Assembly: GCA_934718785.1 (NCBI GenBank)
Contig: CAKVAF010000002.1
Span: forward strand, 1 to 64,000
DNA: 64,000 nucleotides
Source: an uncultured Campylobacter sp.
GTDB taxonomy: Bacteria > Campylobacterota > Campylobacteria > Campylobacterales > Campylobacteraceae
Direction of reading: 5' to 3'
The first letter of the stretch is position 1; each line of letters begins with the position of its first letter. Under the pieces are notes generated by a model. It did no database searches. It saw only the letters and a list, made by a program, of their open reading frames with translations, and had not been told where the DNA came from. Made by a program: the position numbers and the translations under genes. Shown here piece after piece: positions 18,157 through 27,233 of the stretch.

Positions 18157-19485
18157 TCAGCTCAGGCCTTGATTTTTCACTAAAATTTTATTTCTAAGCT
18201 CGTTAATTCTATCCTTAAGCGTTTCGTTTTTTTCTATAAGCTCATTGATTTTTTTGATATTGTGAGAAATGGCGGTGTGATCTTTCATATCAAAGATCTT
18301 TGAAAGTGCAGGCATAGACATAGAGGTAAGCTCTCTTGCTAAAAATATCACAATGCGCCTTGCCATGACTATATTTTGCTGCTTTTTATTAGATTTTATA
18401 TCGGCTGTTTTTATATTAAATTCCTTGCAAACGACGGTTAAAATATCATCTATATTTATGCTTTCTTTTTTTTCTTTGATGTGATCTTTCATCATAATTT
18501 TAGCAATATCTAGCGTAATTTCTTGATTTATAAGCCTTGAATAAGCGTTTAAATTTGTTATCATACCCTCAATTTCTCTTATATTATCGCCCATTGAAGT
18601 GGCTATGTAAGAGATGATTTCAGCACTTAAATTGATACCATTAAATTCGCATTTTTTTTGAATGATAGCAAGCTTAGTCTCAAACTCAGGCGGAGTAATA
18701 TCAGCGATAATGCCATTTGCAAAGCGACTTTTAAGCCTTTCTGTAATGCCTTTTAAAACATTTGGCGGCTTATCGCTGGTCATAATGATTTGCCCGAATT
18801 TTTCTTTCACTTCATTAAAGGTAAAAAAAAACTGCTCTTGCGTTTTTTCCTTCTCGCCCTCGCCAAAAAATTGCACATCATCGATGAGTAAAACATCGCA
18901 GTTTCTATACTTTTCGTGAAATTTCTCAAGGCTTTGCTCCTTAGTATAAGCGATAAATTCCTTAGTAAAGCTCTCAGCAGTAGCATAAATCACGCGCTTT
19001 GCAAGCTCTAAGCAAGCATTTCCAACAGCTTGAAGCAAATGCGTTTTGCCAAGTCCGGTTGGACCATAAATAAAAATAGGATTGTAAAGCTTTCCTAGCT
19101 TGTCCTTGCTGCTAGCTGCCTTGCAGGTGGCAAAGGCGTATTGATTAGAATCACCCACGACAAAATTTTCAAAAGTAAAGGATGGATTAAGTAGGCTCGA
19201 GCTTTGAGTATTCACGCTGATTTTAAAGGCTTTTGAATTTGTTTTTAAAGCATTTGTTTGTATGCTTACTTTAGCCTTAATGCCGCTTTGTACCTCGTAA
19301 AAATAAGCGATTTTCTCAGCATATTTACTTTGTATAAATTTAGCCATAAGCTCGTTAGGAGCGTTGAAAATGAGATGTTCGCTTTTGCTTAATTTATCAT
19401 TAAATTTAAGTGGGGCTAAAAAATTTTCAAACTCAGCCTTAGAAACTTCTGCTTTAAACGCATTTAAAAGCTCTCTTGCGTCCAA
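18157..19485 (-). CDS. dnaA: chromosomal replication initiator DnaA
   Basis: 442 residues. The start codon is TTG (19485) with AGGAG just upstream. Walker A is GPTGLGKTHLL, Walker B LLIDDVQF, the sensor region TERLKSRFANG, and the C-terminal DNA-binding signature is DHTAISHNIKKI. It opens the replication origin. The neighbours are cmoA downstream and metK divergent upstream; dnaN, its usual partner in Campylobacter, is not here. I see no cluster of TTCAC-core boxes in the flanking gaps, so the origin may lie elsewhere. Confidence 0.98.
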   Translation of the reverse strand: MDARELLNAFKAEVSKAEFENFLAPLKFNDKLSKSEHLIFNAPNELMAKFIQSKYAEKIAYFYEVQSGIKAKVSIQTNALKTNSKAFKISVNTQSSSLLNPSFTFENFVVGDSNQYAFATCKAASSKDKLGKLYNPIFIYGPTGLGKTHLLQAVGNACLELAKRVIYATAESFTKEFIAYTKEQSLEKFHEKYRNCDVLLIDDVQFFGEGEKEKTQEQFFFTFNEVKEKFGQIIMTSDKPPNVLKGITERLKSRFANGIIADITPPEFETKLAIIQKKCEFNGINLSAEIISYIATSMGDNIREIEGMITNLNAYSRLINQEITLDIAKIMMKDHIKEKKESINIDDILTVVCKEFNIKTADIKSNKKQQNIVMARRIVIFLARELTSMSMPALSKIFDMKDHTAISHNIKKINELIEKNETLKDRINELRNKILVKNQGLS

Positions 19486-19563
19486 ATTTTCTCCTGTAAA
19501 TTTAAAATAAAAGCTTAATTTTAGCGTTAAATTTCATAAATTTTCATTAAATTCAAACAAGCT

Positions 19564-19629
19564 TTGAGATAAATTTAAAAAGCTCGCCAATTTGCGTTAA
19601 TTTTGATTGAGATAAATATTGAGATAAAT
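19564..19629. repeat. three copies of TTGAGATAAAT between dnaA and metK
   Basis: The exact 11-mer TTGAGATAAAT occurs at 19564-19574, 19607-19617 and 19619-19629; the last two are head-to-tail, 12 bases apart. They sit between two divergent essential genes and look like a binding-site array. The ligand is unknown; similarity to the TGTGGATAA DnaA box is only 6 of 9. Confidence 0.7.
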
Positions 19630-19681
19630 TTTATTTTTTATCGAAAATTGATAATTTCAGCTAAAAATAATCTTTTTAAAG

Positions 19682-19708
19682 TATAATCAAATTTGCCTTT
19701 TAAAAGGC
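19682..19708 (+). promoter_or_regulatory. metK promoter -10 and leader palindrome
   Basis: TATAAT at 19682-19687 lies 45 bases before metK. It is followed by the perfect palindrome GCCTTTTAAAAGGC (19695-19708) at the likely 5' end of the transcript. No SAM riboswitch fold is recognisable. Confidence 0.55.
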
Positions 19709-19732
19709 TAATTTTAATACAGAAAGGACAAA

Positions 19733-20926
19733 ATGTATTTATTTACTTCCGAGGTGGTAAGTCCGGGACATCCTGATAAATGTGCGGATATTATTGCCGA
19801 TACCATTGTGGATACACTTTTGATGAACGACAAGGATTCAAGAGTAGCAAGCGAGGTTTTCGTCGCAGGAAACAAGGTTGTAATTGGAGGCGAGGTCAAA
19901 TCAAAACACAAACTAAGCAAGAGCGATTACGAGCATATCGTAAAAAGCACGCTTGCAAAGATCGGTTATGATGGCAAATCAAGCTTTACCAAAGAACAAT
20001 GCCTTCATCCGGACGATTTAGAGGTTTTGGTTTTTTTAAACGAACAAAGTCCTGATATCAATCAAGGAGTCGATCAAGAAAGCGGTGAAATAGGCGCTGG
20101 AGATCAAGGCATCATGTTTGGCTTTGCAAGCAGCGAAGCAAATGAGTATATGCCAGCAGCCATAAGCTACGCAAGAATGCTTTGCAACAAGGTTTATGAG
20201 TATGCAAAAGCCCATCCAAACGAGCTTGGCGTGGATATTAAAACGCAGGTGAGCATTGATTATGGCGATAAAAAGAATTTTGAAGAGTGTAAGCCAGTAA
20301 GCATTCACACTATCGTTGTCTCAGCTCCGTGCGTCGAGGGCATGGGCATTGATGAGGTGCGCGCTTTGATTAAAAAGCTCATTTTAGAAACAAATTTGCC
20401 TAAGGAGCTTTTTCACCCTGAAAAAACAAGGATTTTAATCAATCCTACCGGAAAATATGTCAATCACAGCTCGCTTCACGATAGTGGTCTTACAGGGCGC
20501 AAGCTCATCGTCGATAGCTTTGGCGGCTATGCGCCTATTGGCGGGGGAGCACAATCTAGCAAGGACTACACAAAGGTCGATAGAAGTGGGCTTTACGCAG
20601 CTAGATGGCTAGCTAAAAACATCGTCGCAGCAGGACTAGCCAAAAAATGCGTCGTGCAGTTAAGCTATGCTATCGGCGTGGCAGAGCCTACTTCTGTGAG
20701 CGTGGATTGCATGGGCACAAACACAAAAGTCGATGATAATGTGCTGAGTGATTTTGTGATGAAAACTTTCCCGCTCACGCCAAATTGGATTAAAAACAAA
20801 TTTGGGCTAGATAAGCCTAAAGAAGGATATTTTAGCTATGCTGATGTCGCAGCTAGGGGTCAAGTAGGACAAAAGGACTATCCTTGGGAAAAGCTTGATG
20901 CTGTGGAGCTTTTTAAGAAGCTTTAA
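19733..20926 (+). CDS. metK: S-adenosylmethionine synthase
   Basis: 397 residues. It makes SAM from methionine and ATP. Signatures include SEVVSPGHPDKCAD at the N-terminus, GAGDQGIMFGFA and GGGAQSSKDYTKVDRSG. AAAGGA precedes ATG 19733. It is divergent from dnaA and followed by a strong terminator hairpin. The supply of SAM fits the nearby CmoA, but the genes are not cotranscribed. Confidence 0.98.
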   Translation: MYLFTSEVVSPGHPDKCADIIADTIVDTLLMNDKDSRVASEVFVAGNKVVIGGEVKSKHKLSKSDYEHIVKSTLAKIGYDGKSSFTKEQCLHPDDLEVLVFLNEQSPDINQGVDQESGEIGAGDQGIMFGFASSEANEYMPAAISYARMLCNKVYEYAKAHPNELGVDIKTQVSIDYGDKKNFEECKPVSIHTIVVSAPCVEGMGIDEVRALIKKLILETNLPKELFHPEKTRILINPTGKYVNHSSLHDSGLTGRKLIVDSFGGYAPIGGGAQSSKDYTKVDRSGLYAARWLAKNIVAAGLAKKCVVQLSYAIGVAEPTSVSVDCMGTNTKVDDNVLSDFVMKTFPLTPNWIKNKFGLDKPKEGYFSYADVAARGQVGQKDYPWEKLDAVELFKKL

Positions 20927-20931
20927 TTTTA

Positions 20932-20966
20932 AATTTTGCAGGATTGCTTTTAGATCCTGCAAATTC
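20932..20966 (+). terminator. metK terminator
   Basis: AATTTTGCAGGAT and ATCCTGCAAATT form a stem of about ten strong pairs around a short loop directly after the metK stop, followed by T-rich sequence. Confidence 0.8.
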
Positions 20967-21257
20967 AATTTTATAATTTTCTTTAATTTTTCTTTCTTTT
21001 ATTTTAATTACTTTTTTCAAAACTTTTGAAAACTTAAAATAATTTACAAGGCAGCAGCGTGGGTTTTGAGCTAGAAAACAGAGTGTAAATTATAAAAAAT
21101 AGAGCGTGAAAATTTTGTCATTGTAAGAATTTGCCAAATTTTCATAATAATTTATAATGTTGCGAAGTAAAATAAAATCATCGGCCGCAGTTTTAAAATG
21201 TTTTTAAATTACTGTGCAAACATAAATGCACATAATGACGAAAGTATTTAAAAATTC
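20967..21257. other. intergenic spacer between convergent genes
   Basis: About 290 bases of AT-rich DNA between metK and the convergent permease gene. I see no open frame with a start and ribosome-binding site, no tRNA and no repeat in it. Confidence 0.6.
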
Positions 21258-22562
21258 TCACTCGTTTCTAAGAGCGTCCAAAACATCAATTTGCGTAGCT
21301 TTTTTTGCCGGATAATAAGCACTTAAGGCTACTATAATCGCTGCTCCTATTAAAGCCAGGCTAAAATCAAGTGCACTTAAATCAAGGGGCAATTTACTTG
21401 AGCCATAGACATCAGCAGGTAGTTCTATGATGTCAAAACTGCCTAAAATCCATATCGCTAAAAAGGCAAGCACCACGCCAGCTAGCATTCCACCCCCACC
21501 TATAAAAGCGCCTAGGGCAAAAAAGCTGCGCTTCACCTCAGCCTTGCTCGCACCCAAGGCTAGAAGTAGGGCGATTTCGCTTTTTCTATTCATCACGAGC
21601 ATTAAAAGCGAGCTGATGATATTTAAGCTTGCTACTAAAATAATGAGCATTAAAACGATGAAAAGAGCGCGCTTTTCTAGCTCTAAAGCAGAAAATAAAT
21701 TCGCATTTTGCTCCCACCAGCCAAAAACAGCAAAATCCTCTCCCAAAAAAGCCTTGATTTTAGGCAAATCATTCATCGCGTCTTTTGAAAAAACATGCAC
21801 CCCATCATAATTTTCCCCATGCCCTAGCACTTTTCGCACCGCCTCAATGGGCGCATACATATAAGCTTTATCATAAAGCACAAGCCCTGAGCTAAAGCTA
21901 GCCTTTACTTCAAAACGCTTTGTTTGCGGGATTAAAGCCAGCCCGCTTGGATTTAAATTTGAAAAAATAATGGGTAATTTATCATTAAAATTTAAATTAA
22001 AATCCCTTGCTAAAGCCTGTCCTACAAGCACTTCAAAGCCGCTTAACTTTGTATTTTCTAAAGCCTTTGCCACCACTTCATTAATCTTTTTTTCTTCTTC
22101 AAAATGCACGCCAAAAAGCAGGGCCCCCTCAAAAGAATTCGCCCCTTTTGCGATGACTTGCGTGCTGATATAAGGGCTAAAGGCTAAATTTGGAAAGTTC
22201 TCACGCAAGCCTTGAACGAGCGCATCATCAACGCTACTATAAAATTTAGGCAAAATGGTCAAAGGATAATTCATCACAAAAAATCTTTGCTTAAAATCCT
22301 TATCAAAGCCATTCATAATCGCCATTGCCACTAAAAGCACGCAAAGTCCTATGCAAACGCCTAAAAAGGCTAGTATCATTGAAAGCATAATGAAAGGCTG
22401 GCTTTTATCAAAGCGCAGATACTTAAAAAGTAAGTAGCTTACAAGGCTTTTGTGGGATTTTTTGTTTGAATTTAAATTTGAATATGTTGAATTTTTTAGG
22501 GCTAAATTCGCTGAATTTTCTAAATTTTTAGCAGGCTTTAAATCTTGGTTCAAGTTAATCAT
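21258..22562 (-). CDS. LolC/LolE-type ABC transporter permease
   Basis: 434 residues. One membrane span (about 58-84) is followed by a large periplasmic MacB-like domain and three C-terminal spans, with the FtsX-type end GASKAEVKRSFFALGAFIG...YPAKKATQIDVLDALRNE. Such permeases release lipoproteins from the inner membrane. The first 40 or so residues are an Asn/Leu/Ser/Lys-rich tail before the conserved region. AAGG abuts ATG 22562 with no spacing, so the true start is uncertain. The partner ATPase is not adjacent. Confidence 0.85.
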   Translation of the reverse strand: MINLNQDLKPAKNLENSANLALKNSTYSNLNSNKKSHKSLVSYLLFKYLRFDKSQPFIMLSMILAFLGVCIGLCVLLVAMAIMNGFDKDFKQRFFVMNYPLTILPKFYSSVDDALVQGLRENFPNLAFSPYISTQVIAKGANSFEGALLFGVHFEEEKKINEVVAKALENTKLSGFEVLVGQALARDFNLNFNDKLPIIFSNLNPSGLALIPQTKRFEVKASFSSGLVLYDKAYMYAPIEAVRKVLGHGENYDGVHVFSKDAMNDLPKIKAFLGEDFAVFGWWEQNANLFSALELEKRALFIVLMLIILVASLNIISSLLMLVMNRKSEIALLLALGASKAEVKRSFFALGAFIGGGGMLAGVVLAFLAIWILGSFDIIELPADVYGSSKLPLDLSALDFSLALIGAAIIVALSAYYPAKKATQIDVLDALRNE

Positions 22563-22816
22563 CCTTAAAATAAACTTAAAATTTATAAATATTTAAATTT
22601 CATAAATATTATTTGCGTTTTAAAAGCTTTATTATATCAAAAATTTAAAAGTGCTTTGAGTTTAGTTTGAAAATTTAGAATTGATAAAACAAAATTAAAT
22701 TCTTTGATTGATTTTAAATCATTTATAGCGGTTTTTAAATCGATTTAAATTTTTGATTGAAATAAATTAAAGCTTTGAATTAACTTAAATTAAGTAAATT
22801 TTAAGTTATAAACTTG

Positions 22817-22822
22817 TATAAT
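22817..22822 (+). promoter_or_regulatory. rplM -10 box
   Basis: TATAAT within TTGTATAATC, an extended -10 element, 34 bases before the rplM start. The rest of the 294-base gap upstream (22563-22856) is AT-rich and shows no gene. Confidence 0.65.
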
Positions 22823-22856
22823 CAAGCTTTTAAAATTTTTTGGCAAAGGTAAGATG

Positions 22857-23279
22857 ATGACGAAGATTAAAAAGCCAAACGAAATCAAAAGAGAGTGGAT
22901 AGTCCTAGACGCTGATGGAAAGCGCTTTGGACGTCTTTTAACAGAAGTGGCGACGATTTTAAGGGGCAAAAACAAGCCTTATTATACTCCAAATGTTGAT
23001 TGTGGAGATTTTGTCGTAATCATTAATGCGAGCAAGGCTGTTTTTACAGGGGCAAACAAGGGCGATGAGAAGCTTTATCATAGGCATTCAGGCTATTTTG
23101 GAAGCACAAAAAGCGAGAAATTTGGAGATTTGCTGGCTAAAAACCCTGTAAAGCTTTATAAATTAGCTGTTAGGGGTATGCTTCCTAAGACGACTTTAGG
23201 CAAAACTATGCTTAAAAAATTAAAAATTTACGCCGGTAGCGAGCATCCGCACACCGCTCAAATAGTGAAAAAAGGATAA
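22857..23279 (+). CDS. rplM: 50S ribosomal protein L13
   Basis: 140 residues from the second of two adjacent ATG codons (22854 and 22857); AAAGG is better spaced for the second, and the protein then starts [14 protein letters not shown] as in relatives. The L13 core is clear: [30 protein letters not shown] and [11 protein letters not shown]. It pairs with rpsI two bases downstream, the conserved L13-S9 operon. Confidence 0.97.
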   Translation: MTKIKKPNEIKREWIVLDADGKRFGRLLTEVATILRGKNKPYYTPNVDCGDFVVIINASKAVFTGANKGDEKLYHRHSGYFGSTKSEKFGDLLAKNPVKLYKLAVRGMLPKTTLGKTMLKKLKIYAGSEHPHTAQIVKKG

Positions 23280-23281
23280 CA

Positions 23282-23683
23282 ATGGCAAAGAATAAAAATA
23301 GCATTTACGCAACAGGCAAAAGAAAAACAGCCATCGCTAAAGTCTGGATTAAAGCAGGCAGCGGTAAAATTATCGTCAATGAAATGGATTTAAACACTTG
23401 GTTGGGCGGACACGAAGCCATAAAGCTTAAAGTCGTACAACCGCTACTTGCCACAAAGCAAGAAGCCTTAATGGATGTGCGCGCCACAACGCTTGGTGGG
23501 GGTTACAGCGCGCAGGCTGAAGCTTTAAGACACGGCATTTCAAGGGCCTTGGCTCTTATGGATGCTGATTTTAGAGCGATTTTAAAGCCGATAGGACTTT
23601 TAACCAGAGACAGTAGAAGCGTCGAAAGAAAGAAATACGGACGCCGCAAAGCGCGTCGCAGCCCGCAGTTTTCAAAGCGTTAA
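23282..23683 (+). CDS. rpsI: 30S ribosomal protein S9
   Basis: 133 residues. It has [21 protein letters not shown] at the N-terminus, [19 protein letters not shown] in the middle and the basic C-terminal tail [17 protein letters not shown], which reaches into the P site. ATG 23282 lies two bases after the rplM stop. Confidence 0.98.
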   Translation: MAKNKNSIYATGKRKTAIAKVWIKAGSGKIIVNEMDLNTWLGGHEAIKLKVVQPLLATKQEALMDVRATTLGGGYSAQAEALRHGISRALALMDADFRAILKPIGLLTRDSRSVERKKYGRRKARRSPQFSKR

Positions 23684-23708
23684 GAAAATTTTATGCAAGG
23701 TTTTTCTT

Positions 23709-24620
23709 ATGCTTAAAGAAATTCCTTGTGTTTTGCTCACCGGGGGCAAATCGCGCAGAATGGGGCAGGATAAATGCTTTTTGCCCCTAAATACTCTCAT
23801 TCAAAATAATATTTCAAATTCTTTCAATGAAAATTCGCAAAGCAACGAGCTTTTAAACACTATAGATTTAAATTTAGCGAATTTAAATTTGCAAAATTTG
23901 GACTTAATTCATTATCAAGTTACAAGGCTTAAGCCTTATTTTAAGGATGTTTTCATCTCGTGCAAGCAGGATAAATTTCAAGGCGAATTTAAGCTCATTT
24001 TGGATGAGATGGTAACAGAGATTGACTTAAAAAGCGCTCATTCAAACAATATAAACTCAAAAGATAAAAATATAAAAAATGCTTCAAATACACCACAAAG
24101 CCCGCTTTTAGCTCTTTATAGCATTTTGAATTTTTTCAAAAAAGGACCTGTATTTGTGCTAGCGGTGGATATGCCTATGCTGGCTTTAAAAGAGATTGAA
24201 ATTTTATATAAGGCTTTTGAAATGGCGAACTTAGAGCCTTTAAAACCTTTTGAAAATTTAAATTCTTCTTCAAAACCGCCTTTAAATCCACCTAAAAAAG
24301 TGGGCGCAAGCCTTGCAAAAACGGCTTCACACACACATTTTTTATGCGGCTTTTATGAAGCAAGTTTTAATCACTTGGCTTTAGAGATTTTAAAGCAAAA
24401 TAAACACAGCATTAAAGAATTTGCAAAGTTGTGCGAGCCTGTTTTTACGCATTTTGATAGAGATTTAGACTTTATTAATTTAAATGAAATCAAAGATTAT
24501 GAGAGTTTTTTACAAAATTTTTCAAATCAAGATATTTTATATCAAGCTTTGCAAGAAATGCCAAATTTAAAGCCCACTTCGCTTTTAAAGCCCGCAATAA
24601 AGACAAAGGATGAAATTTGA
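23709..24620 (+). CDS. mobA: molybdenum cofactor guanylyltransferase-like protein
   Basis: 303 residues. The nucleotidyltransferase motif LLTGGKSRRMGQDKCFLPL is at residues 10-28, and FVLAVDMPML is the metal-binding strand. MobA attaches GMP to molybdopterin for formate dehydrogenase and nitrate reductase type enzymes. Typical MobA has about 190 residues. The extra length comes from Asn/Ser/Leu/Lys-rich inserts at about 29-60, 112-135 and 180-205. The stop TGA overlaps the TTG start of pldA, an order also known in C. jejuni. Confidence 0.85.
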   Translation: MLKEIPCVLLTGGKSRRMGQDKCFLPLNTLIQNNISNSFNENSQSNELLNTIDLNLANLNLQNLDLIHYQVTRLKPYFKDVFISCKQDKFQGEFKLILDEMVTEIDLKSAHSNNINSKDKNIKNASNTPQSPLLALYSILNFFKKGPVFVLAVDMPMLALKEIEILYKAFEMANLEPLKPFENLNSSSKPPLNPPKKVGASLAKTASHTHFLCGFYEASFNHLALEILKQNKHSIKEFAKLCEPVFTHFDRDLDFINLNEIKDYESFLQNFSNQDILYQALQEMPNLKPTSLLKPAIKTKDEI

Positions 24621-25657
24621 AAGCCCTTAGAATTTGCGTGTTTGTTTTTTTTGCGTTTTTTACTTTAAAGGCTGATGATTTCAAGCTTTGGCAGGATTTA
24701 CAAAGGAATTTAAAAAAGCAAGCCGACTTTAAAAAAACACAAAATTTCAAAGAAAAAATTTCAATTCAAAATGGCGCGCAAAGTCTAGCCACACCACTTC
24801 AAAGCAAAGAAAACAAGGCTTTAGAGAGTAAAAATGTAGCCCTTGAAAATCAAAACTCAGGCACAAATTCTAAAAATAAAAACGAGAAGCAAGATTTCAC
24901 ACAAATTGCACTTGAAAATTATCTAGGACATTTAAATGGGCGCAATCTCTTTGGTATCAGCACTTATAAGATGAATTATTTTATACCTTTTTCTTACGCT
25001 TTTAAGGGCAGGATGAAAGATGATCACCGCGCGGAAGTGAAATTTCAAATCAGCGTGAAAAAGCCGCTGTTTGAGGATTTGCTAGGATTTGATGAAACTT
25101 ATTATTTTGCTTATACGCAAACTTCGTGGTGGCAGCTTTATAAGTACTCAAGTCCTTTTAGAGAGATCAATTTTGCGCCTGAGTTTTTTGTCAATGTGCC
25201 TTTGAAATTTGATGCGTGTAAGAGTTTAAAGAGCGTTCGGATGGGCTTTTTGCATGTTTCAAACGGCAAGGATGATGAGAATTTGAACTCGCGCTCGTGG
25301 AATAGGGTGTATGTGAGTGCGATTTTTTTGCAGGATAAGATTTTGCTTGAGCCTAGGATTTGGTATAGGCTGCCTGAGAGTAAAAAGGATGATGATAATC
25401 CGCGTATTACGCATTTTATGGGTAATTTTGATGTGAATTTGGCGTATTTGGGTAAGGATTATTTTGCAAGCTTGATGTTTAGAAATAACTTAAATTTCAA
25501 CGACAATAAGGGTGCGCTTGAGTTTAGCCTAGCGTATGATTTATTTTCAAATGGCGTTTTTTGGTATGTGCAAGGCTTTAGTGGCTATGCAGAGCGCCTA
25601 GTTATGTATGATAAAAACACACAAAGGCTATCTGTCGGGGTTTTGATTGCTTATTAA
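24617..25657 (+). CDS. pldA: outer membrane phospholipase A
   Basis: 346 residues from TTG 24617, with AAAGGA six bases upstream and a TTGA overlap with mobA. It has a signal peptide (MKALRICVFVFFAFFTLKA). The beta-barrel has the OMPLA features YTQTSWWQLY and the catalytic GFLHVSNG (His and Ser) followed by SRSWNRVY with Asn. It hydrolyses phospholipids in the outer leaflet and is a haemolysin factor in Campylobacter. An Asn/Lys/Ser-rich segment (about 33-92) separates the signal from the barrel. Confidence 0.92.
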   Translation: MKALRICVFVFFAFFTLKADDFKLWQDLQRNLKKQADFKKTQNFKEKISIQNGAQSLATPLQSKENKALESKNVALENQNSGTNSKNKNEKQDFTQIALENYLGHLNGRNLFGISTYKMNYFIPFSYAFKGRMKDDHRAEVKFQISVKKPLFEDLLGFDETYYFAYTQTSWWQLYKYSSPFREINFAPEFFVNVPLKFDACKSLKSVRMGFLHVSNGKDDENLNSRSWNRVYVSAIFLQDKILLEPRIWYRLPESKKDDDNPRITHFMGNFDVNLAYLGKDYFASLMFRNNLNFNDNKGALEFSLAYDLFSNGVFWYVQGFSGYAERLVMYDKNTQRLSVGVLIAY

Positions 25658-25694
25658 AAATTTTATTTTTTTATTTTTTGTTTGCAGAAAAAGG

Positions 25695-25700
25695 ATATAA
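25695..25700 (+). promoter_or_regulatory. -10 box before lysine-rich gene
   Basis: TATAAT in GGATATAATG, about 115 bases before ATG 25815. No clear -35 box, as is common in Campylobacter. Confidence 0.4.
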
Positions 25701-25814
25701 TGATTTTATAAATTTATCATTTTTGCTTTGATTTAGTTTGGCTAAAAAGCTTTTAAACGAGCTTTAACAAGCAATTTAAGGCGAATTTGTATTGAATTAA
25801 AACTTTAAAAAACA

Positions 25815-26189
25815 ATGGGGGTGGGGGTTCTCAATATGAAAAAAGAGACAAAAGTCAAAGAAAAGGTCGAAAAAAAAGTGGAAAAAAAGAGCGAAAACAA
25901 AGCTGAGAAAAAAGGCGAAGAAAGAGTCTTAGCCAGCACTTTATCCGAAGATAAAAGGCAGTGGAATAGGGTGTATAACTTCTTAAAATACCACGAATTT
26001 TTAGGCTGCTTTGCTGAGAATAAAACTCAGGAGAAAAAAGGCTCACATCATTATTATCTCACTAAAAAAGAAGCGCAAAATCTTTTAAACGCTCTTGAGA
26101 TTCATCTTGAAAAAAAGAGCGAGAAAAAGTATAAATTCCAAGCGGTTAGGGAGTTTATGCAGTCGTTGAAGGATTTTATTCAAAAATAA
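25815..26189 (+). CDS. lysine-rich protein of unknown function with interrupted G-tract at start
   Basis: 124 residues from ATG 25815, or 117 from the in-frame ATG 25836. The first codons are built from G5-T-G5, an interrupted G tract. Residues 8-38 are almost all Lys and Glu (a charged helix), followed by a compact region with RQWNRVYNFLKYHEFLGCF and SHHYYLTKKEAQNLLNALE. No family recognised. If translation starts at 25836, the G-run itself acts as the Shine-Dalgarno region, so length changes would alter expression rather than frame. Confidence 0.7.
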   Translation: MGVGVLNMKKETKVKEKVEKKVEKKSENKAEKKGEERVLASTLSEDKRQWNRVYNFLKYHEFLGCFAENKTQEKKGSHHYYLTKKEAQNLLNALEIHLEKKSEKKYKFQAVREFMQSLKDFIQK

Positions 26190-26435
26190 TTTTTGAATAA
26201 TATTTTTAATTAAAAATTATAAATAAAGGCTTTTAGAATTTCAATCAATTTTGAAAGCCTTTAAAATATTTTCATTAAACCAAAAATATAATTTTGCGTT
26301 TTTAATTTTTAATAATTACAGCATTTTGCGATGATAGAAATAGATCGTGTTTAAAATTTAAACTAGCTTTAATTTTTGTTAAATTGAGTTTATTTTGCTA
26401 AAATGGCACTTTTAATTTTTAAATGGAAAAATAAT
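26190..26435. other. intergenic gap before the restriction-modification operon
   Basis: About 245 bases of AT-rich sequence with no gene. TAAAAT at 26399-26404 could be the -10 box of the downstream operon, which would place the transcript start after ATG 26403 and favour ATG 26436. Confidence 0.5.
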
Positions 26436-27233
26436 ATGCAAGATTCAAATTTTTTATCTCATCCCCTTATAAAACAAGGCTTAGAAAAAAGTCTTATAGA
26501 ATTTGATGACGGATTTATTATCTATACTTATGCAAAGATAAAACGCAAATTTAATAAGCTTGAAGAAGAAATTCAAGCCCTAACTTACCTTAAACTTATC
26601 TTAGAATATAAGTATCCAAAAGAGCATATAAAGCTTTTTGAGCCTGTGAAAATGGGACGCGATACAAAAGAAGCTGATATAGTGGTCTTTAAAGATAGCT
26701 CTTTATTAAGCCCTTATATTGTAGTAGAGTGTAAAAAAAGAGATATTAGTGATTTAGAATTCAATCAAGCCATAGAGCAAGCTTATAGCTATGCTACTAC
26801 TTTACTGGCTGATTTTGTTTGGGTTAGCTCAGGGCTTAAGGATGAGTATTTTTTAGTCTTAAAAGAAAAGCCAAGAAAAAAAGCCTTTATTTCTAATATA
26901 CCTAAATTTAATTCAAATGAAATCCCATCTTATAAATTTGTAAAAAATCCCAATAAAGACTCTAAATTTAAGGACTTAGAAGAAATTAAAGAAAATGAAT
27001 TGGTGCAGATATTTAAACAAGCTCACAATGCTCTATGGGGCGGAGGCGAGCTTAATGCTAGCACAGCCTTTGATGAATTAGACAAACTTATATTTTGTAA
27101 AATTTGGGATGAAAAGCATACTAAAAGAAATGAGCCTTATAAATTTCAACTTTATACAAAATATAAAGATAGCGACTTTAAAAAAGGACCTGATGATGAG
27201 CTTACAAAAAAAAGATCTTGCAAGCAGGATTAA
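26436..27233 (+). pseudogene. R-M fusion protein, 5' part (PD-(D/E)xK nuclease plus HsdM N-terminal domain)
   Basis: 265 residues from ATG 26436 (26403 is an alternative). Residues about 30-150 form a type I HsdR N-terminal-like nuclease: EADIVVF...IVVECKK is the D...ExK metal site. Then ELVQIFKQAHNALWGGGELNASTAFDELDKLIF matches the helical N-terminal domain of HsdM. The frame ends at TGA 27233 just after A8 (27206-27213). Removing one A joins DDELTKK to DLASRIKALYEEG of the next frame and restores one long protein. There is no helicase, so I infer a type IIB/IIG (BcgI-like) enzyme chain rather than classical type I. Confidence 0.75.

Noticed and set aside
19486-19732. Replication origin upstream of dnaA
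   Set aside because: No TTCAC-core or TTATCCACA-type box cluster is present; only the TTGAGATAAAT repeats, whose relation to DnaA is weak.
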